Below are positions 5,954-9,021 of a stretch of DNA of 9,021 nucleotides, in pieces; the first letter of the stretch is position 1; every line of letters starts with the position of its first letter. The DNA comes from Clostridia bacterium (GTDB taxonomy: Bacteria; Bacillota_A; Clostridia; Oscillospirales; CAG-272): the NCBI GenBank assembly GCA_017626655.1, contig JAGAIH010000497.1:1-9021 (forward strand), written 5' to 3'. A model generated the notes under the pieces. It saw only the letters and a list, made by a program, of their open reading frames with translations. It ran no database searches and was not told the origin of the DNA. Both the position numbers and the translations under genes were made by a program.

Positions 5954-8632
5954 ATGGATACGAAACGCTTCCTCTCCGCCCTGCTGGCCGCTCTGATGCT
6001 GGCCGCCACCCTGCTCTCGGGCGTGATCCTCCCCGCCGCCGAGGAGAACGCTCCCGAGGATGCCACTCCCGCCACCTACGTCACCGACGGCCTGGTCTCC
6101 CTCTACAAGGGCGAGGGCAACTCCCCCGACGCCACCGTCTGGGAAGACTCGGTGGGCGACAACCATCTTCCCATCGCCAAAGATGACAAGAATTACTTCA
6201 CCGACACAGGTCTCGCCGCCGAGGGCGCCCAGCACTACTTCCCTCAAGCCATCGTGGATCTGGTCAACGGTCAGGCCTTCACCGTGGAGATCGCCTTCGG
6301 GGATTTCACCTCCATCGGCGGGGACTTCAACACCTTCATGAACTCCGCAAACGATAACTTCGCCCTGTTCCGCCGCAATTCCAACGATAACCTGGAGTTC
6401 AAGTGGGCGGGCAAGCCCGGCGACCTCCGTCCCAAGGTAGGTGACGGTCTGGATCTCATCGACAACGGCGTCATTGCCATCACCTTTGAGGTGGGCGGCT
6501 CCTGCTGTATCTACGTGGACGGCACCATGGTGGCCAAGGTATCCTGCGACACCGCCATGGGCGCCGACAACCTCTTCATCGGTCACGCCCAAGCCTCCAA
6601 GAAATTCTCCACCGTCTACAAGTCCATCCGTTTCTATGACCGCGCCCTCACCCCCGAGGAGGTAGCGAACAACGCGAAGGTGGACGGCGCCACCGTGGTA
6701 GCCCCCGCCGACAAGCCCAAGAGCAATATCACGGTAGCCCAGCCTCAGACCAACATCGTGGGTGATATCTCCATGATCCGCGAGGTGAGCTCCAAGGCCG
6801 AGCTGGAGGCTATGGTGGGAGCCAAGGTCCTCCCTGCTCTGGCTCTGTACCGCGTCAACGCCGAGCTGAAGGCTCTGGACGCCGAGGGCAAGGCCTTCGC
6901 CACCGTGGAGGAGATCTTCACCGCCCACGACTACAGGATCATCCCCGCCTTCTACCTTTCCGACAAGGCTACCGCCGATGCCCTGGTCCCGTACCTCAAG
7001 GCCGCCAAGTTCTACGACGTGATGGTGGTCTCCGCCGACCCCACCGTCATCAAGGACTTCCGCACGACCCTCCCCCAGGTCACCGCCGTCATCGACTACA
7101 CCGAGACCTACAAGGACGCCGCTACCCTCACCGAGGAGCAGTGCCTGGATATCCGCCGCTCTATCAAGATCAACAACGGCACCGTGGCCCTCCTCCCCGC
7201 CAACCTCTGCGATACCGCCACCGTACAGTATCTCTACAACCGCCAGGTCAACGTCTGGGCCAAGGCCTCTGACGAGCCGACCGTCACCGAGCAGTACGAC
7301 GCCCTTCTGTCGGGCGCCATCGGTGTGGTGTCCGACGCCACCGACGCTCTGCTGGATATCGCCTGCAACAAGCTCGCCAAGAATACCGTGACCCGCGCCA
7401 CCCTGAATATCGGTCACCGCGGCATCCCCGCCAGCGCCCCCGAGAATACGGTGGAGGGCTCCCTCCTGGCCTTTGAGCGGGGGGCCAACGTCATCGAGCT
7501 GGACGTCTACCTCACCACCGACGGCGAGGTGGTGGTCATGCACGACGGCACCACGGGCCGCACCTGTGACAGAGACCTGAACGTAGAGGCCTCTACCCTG
7601 GCCCAGCTCAAGGAGCTGTACGTCAATAAGGGCTACGAGAACAACTCCAAGTACAAGAATTGCCGCGTCCCCACCCTGAAGGAGTATCTGGAGGCCTTCA
7701 AGGACAAGGACTGCCAGCTCTTTATCGAGATCAAGTCGGGCAAAACAGCCATCGTGAAGGCCGTCAAGGAGTGCGTGGACGAGTACGATATGTACGACCA
7801 GTGCTCGGTCATCACCTTCAACGAGCCCATCATGGCCGCCATGCGCAAGGACTACCCCGAGATGAGCGTGGGTGCCCTCTGCGGCGGCTACATGAACGGT
7901 CTGGACCCCGAGGCAGACTTCCGCTCGGCCATGACCTTCATCGGTAAGTACAACGCCACCCTGAACCCCTCTGCTGGCGGCTTTGAGGCCAACGACATCC
8001 GCGCCGCCCTCCAGCGCGGTATCAGCATCTATCCCTGGACCTTCCGCGGGGATCTGAACACCTACAAGAGTCACCTCCTGTGGGGCTACTCGGGTCTGAC
8101 CGGGGACAACGCCAACGTCTTCATGCGCCTGGCGCGGGGCATTACCTTCACCGCCGCCAAGGACACCGTCGATCCCTACGCCACCGTGGATCTGACCCTG
8201 GACGTAACCTACTACAACCACGATGTCAAGACCGAGACCGCCACGGATATCATCATCCTGGCAGGTGAGGAGTGGGGTGCCGTGGAAGACGGCAAGTTCG
8301 TCTTTGAGGATATGGGGAAGATCACCTTCATCCTCGTCTATGAGAGCAAGGTTGGCGCCGACACCGTCACTTTCTACACCCAGCCCATCACCCTGGCCAC
8401 CTTTGAGGAGGAGATCACCGAGCCCGAGACCGACGAGCCTACCACAGAGGAGGTCACCGAGGTCCCCACTGCCGATCCCACCCCCGACACCGAAAAGCCC
8501 GCCGAGGGCGACGGCACCACCGCCGACTCCGAGACCGAAGCCCCCAAGGGCGGCTGTAAGTCGGCTCTGGGCGGCATGGCACTGTTGCTGGTCGCAGGCG
8601 CGGCTCTGGTGCTGGGGAAGAAGAGGGATTGA
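5954..8632 (+). CDS. Exported multidomain glycerophosphodiester phosphodiesterase with LamG-like domain and C-terminal anchor
   Basis: GDPD enzymes cleave glycerophosphodiesters to an alcohol and glycerol 3-phosphate. Of 892 residues, 1-30 form a signal peptide (KRF, then a long Leu/Ala core, possible cleavage after PAA). Residues 44-235 resemble a LamG/concanavalin-like domain (GLVSLYKGEG, IYVDGTMVA, SIRFYDRALTPEEV). Residues about 285-475 look like a second GDPD barrel lacking catalytic residues. The active GDPD domain (about 487-730) has GHRG with His488 and Arg489, PENT, IELDV with Glu515 and Asp517, MHDGTTGRT with His530, FIEIKS with Glu592 and Lys594, and YPWTF. An Ig-like stretch (about 733-815), an acidic Thr/Pro/Glu linker (816-864), and GGCKS, a membrane helix (871-887) and KKRD end it. 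AAAGGA (5941-5946) is 7 bp before the ATG. It is probably displayed outside the membrane. The substrate is unknown; phospholipid headgroups or teichoic acid are candidates. Confidence 0.9.
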   Translation: MDTKRFLSALLAALMLAATLLSGVILPAAEENAPEDATPATYVTDGLVSLYKGEGNSPDATVWEDSVGDNHLPIAKDDKNYFTDTGLAAEGAQHYFPQAIVDLVNGQAFTVEIAFGDFTSIGGDFNTFMNSANDNFALFRRNSNDNLEFKWAGKPGDLRPKVGDGLDLIDNGVIAITFEVGGSCCIYVDGTMVAKVSCDTAMGADNLFIGHAQASKKFSTVYKSIRFYDRALTPEEVANNAKVDGATVVAPADKPKSNITVAQPQTNIVGDISMIREVSSKAELEAMVGAKVLPALALYRVNAELKALDAEGKAFATVEEIFTAHDYRIIPAFYLSDKATADALVPYLKAAKFYDVMVVSADPTVIKDFRTTLPQVTAVIDYTETYKDAATLTEEQCLDIRRSIKINNGTVALLPANLCDTATVQYLYNRQVNVWAKASDEPTVTEQYDALLSGAIGVVSDATDALLDIACNKLAKNTVTRATLNIGHRGIPASAPENTVEGSLLAFERGANVIELDVYLTTDGEVVVMHDGTTGRTCDRDLNVEASTLAQLKELYVNKGYENNSKYKNCRVPTLKEYLEAFKDKDCQLFIEIKSGKTAIVKAVKECVDEYDMYDQCSVITFNEPIMAAMRKDYPEMSVGALCGGYMNGLDPEADFRSAMTFIGKYNATLNPSAGGFEANDIRAALQRGISIYPWTFRGDLNTYKSHLLWGYSGLTGDNANVFMRLARGITFTAAKDTVDPYATVDLTLDVTYYNHDVKTETATDIIILAGEEWGAVEDGKFVFEDMGKITFILVYESKVGADTVTFYTQPITLATFEEEITEPETDEPTTEEVTEVPTADPTPDTEKPAEGDGTTADSETEAPKGGCKSALGGMALLLVAGAALVLGKKRD

Positions 8633-8662
8633 TCCTTCTCGGCTATAGACCCATGTAACAGG

Positions 8663-8697
8663 AATCCCCACGAAGGCTTTGGGCTTTCGTGGGGATT
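8663..8697. terminator. Strong hairpin after the GDPD gene, likely transcription end
   Basis: AATCCCCACGAA (8663-8674) pairs perfectly over 12 bp with TTCGTGGGGATT (8686-8697), with an 11-base loop GGCTTTGGGCT. It begins about 30 bp after the stop codon. The stem is strong but no T-run follows on either strand, so intrinsic termination is less certain than at 5851-5880; it may act as an RNA 3' end stabiliser. Confidence 0.6.
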
Positions 8698-8726
8698 GTA
8701 AATTGGGTTTATCGGTCCGTTCCTCT

Positions 8727-8770
8727 GCCTTCCCCAGCGGGGAAGGGGGACCGCGAAGCGGTGGATGAGG
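8727..8770 (+). repeat. Double-hairpin repeat unit B3
   Basis: First stem CCTTCCCC-AGC-GGGGAAGG (8728-8746), three G residues, second stem ACCGC-GAA-GCGGT (8750-8762), then GGATGAGG (8763-8770). It matches the reverse complement of unit B4 at 41 of 43 aligned positions and shares end boxes with units A1 and A2. Confidence 0.75.
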
Positions 8771-8951
8771 AGAACACTTGTAAACCAGCGTTCTGGGTGA
8801 GTGGCTAACTTTCCTACCGCTTTTTGGATTTCGGCCCCCCAAAAAACAAGCAATTGTATCAATTGTTTTAACACTTCTATCCGCATGGTTGTAGGAGCGT
8901 AACTGTAATCCCGGTAAGTTGGCTTACAAATACTCGCCGAGCTTGCTCGGT

Positions 8952-8994
8952 CTCATCCACCGCTTCGCGGTCCCCCTTCTCCGCTGGAGAAGGC
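8952..8994 (-). repeat. Double-hairpin repeat unit B4
   Basis: This is the inverted partner of B3: CTCATCC (8952-8958), stem ACCGC-TTC-GCGGT (8959-8971), three C residues, stem CCTTCTCC-GCT-GGAGAAGG (8975-8993). Its only two differences from B3 fall opposite each other in the first stem and keep the pair (C-G against T-A). Confidence 0.75.
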
Positions 8995-9021
8995 AAGGGA
9001 ACGGTCAACACACCGATAAAC

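Larger units (their letters stand above)
8698..9021. repeat. MITE-like/REP-like repeat element B (runs to window edge)
   Basis: The rest of the window after the terminator hairpin holds no gene I can support. It starts with TAAATTG-G-GTTTATCGGTC, the same motif that abuts hisH at 2541-2562, and ends at the very last bases with ACCGATAAAC (9012-9021), its inverse. Between are two nearly identical, inverted double-hairpin units (8727-8770, 8952-8994) and an unrelated-looking centre of about 180 bp. The centre contains a doubled CAATTGT (8851-8867), a partly matching inverted pair TTGTAAACC/GGCTTACAA (8778-8786, 8921-8929) and a small hairpin CCGAGC-TT-GCTCGG (8937-8950). The relative orientation of the two units is opposite to that in element A. 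Confidence 0.62.

Noticed and set aside
3911..8842. A 1643-codon open frame on the minus strand, spanning hisF to beyond the GDPD gene
   Set aside because: hisF, hisIE, the 193-residue gene and the GDPD gene all share the same codon phase, and this frame is their codon-for-codon complement. Stops would need sense codons TTA, CTA or TCA, which this GC-rich codon usage avoids; the frame closes exactly at a TTA leucine codon in hisF (3911-3913). The product is a low-complexity Gly/Val/Leu/His string without domains.
8374..8886. A 170-codon minus-strand frame overlapping the GDPD 3' end and element B
   Set aside because: It reads through the Thr/Pro linker complement and repeat DNA, with a Ser/Pro/Val-rich product and no ribosome binding site; nothing supports it as a gene.
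8707..9021. CRISPR array
   Set aside because: There are only two repeat units here, in inverted orientation and about 180 bp apart, with no regular spacers and no cas genes.

Overview
This window is high-GC chromosomal DNA from a low-copy, ordinary-looking bacterial locus. SigA-type promoter boxes, AGGAGG-like ribosome binding sites and a surface protein with a Gly-Cys/membrane/Lys-Lys-Arg tail suggest a Gram-positive gut-type Clostridia (Oscillospirales/Oscillospiraceae-like). The assignment rests on style and protein content only; no 16S or other marker is present.

All genes run on the + strand. Positions 1-5230 are most of a histidine biosynthesis operon: the 3' end of hisD, then hisC, hisB, hisH, a small DUF6440-like gene, hisA, hisF and the bifunctional hisIE. 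The junctions D-C, C-B, B-H and A-F are 4-bp ATGA overlaps. This tight packing is broken only between hisH and hisA, where about 320 bp of non-coding repeat DNA and the small gene sit. HisC, HisB, HisH, HisA, HisF and HisIE together cover the steps from phosphoribosyl-ATP to histidinol phosphate, except hisG, which is not in view. HisD is the last enzyme. No histidinol-phosphate phosphatase is visible, and HisB is the monofunctional dehydratase.

A 193-residue protein of unknown function (5258-5839) follows hisIE closely and ends the transcription unit at a textbook intrinsic terminator (5851-5880). A separate unit then starts with a perfect consensus SigA promoter (TTGACA, 17 bp, TATAAT; 5894-5922). 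It drives an 892-residue exported protein (5954-8632). This protein has a signal peptide, a LamG-like domain, a GDPD-like barrel that appears catalytically dead, a complete glycerophosphodiester phosphodiesterase (GDPD) domain, an Ig-like region, an acidic Thr/Pro linker and a C-terminal membrane anchor. A strong hairpin follows the gene.

The most unusual content is non-coding. Two segments of about 300 bp (2543-2842 and 8698-9021, the second running to the window edge) are bounded by the same outward-facing motif (AAATTG..GTTTATCGGT and its inverse). Each contains an inverted pair of a double-hairpin repeat unit (CCTTCCCC-loop-GGGGAAGG, then a second hairpin, then GGATGAGG). In the second segment the two units match at 41 of 43 positions, and the two differences compensate each other in the stem. 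The segments look like two members of a MITE-like or REP-like family. One of them has apparently entered the his operon between hisH and hisA. No clearly new multi-gene system was found.
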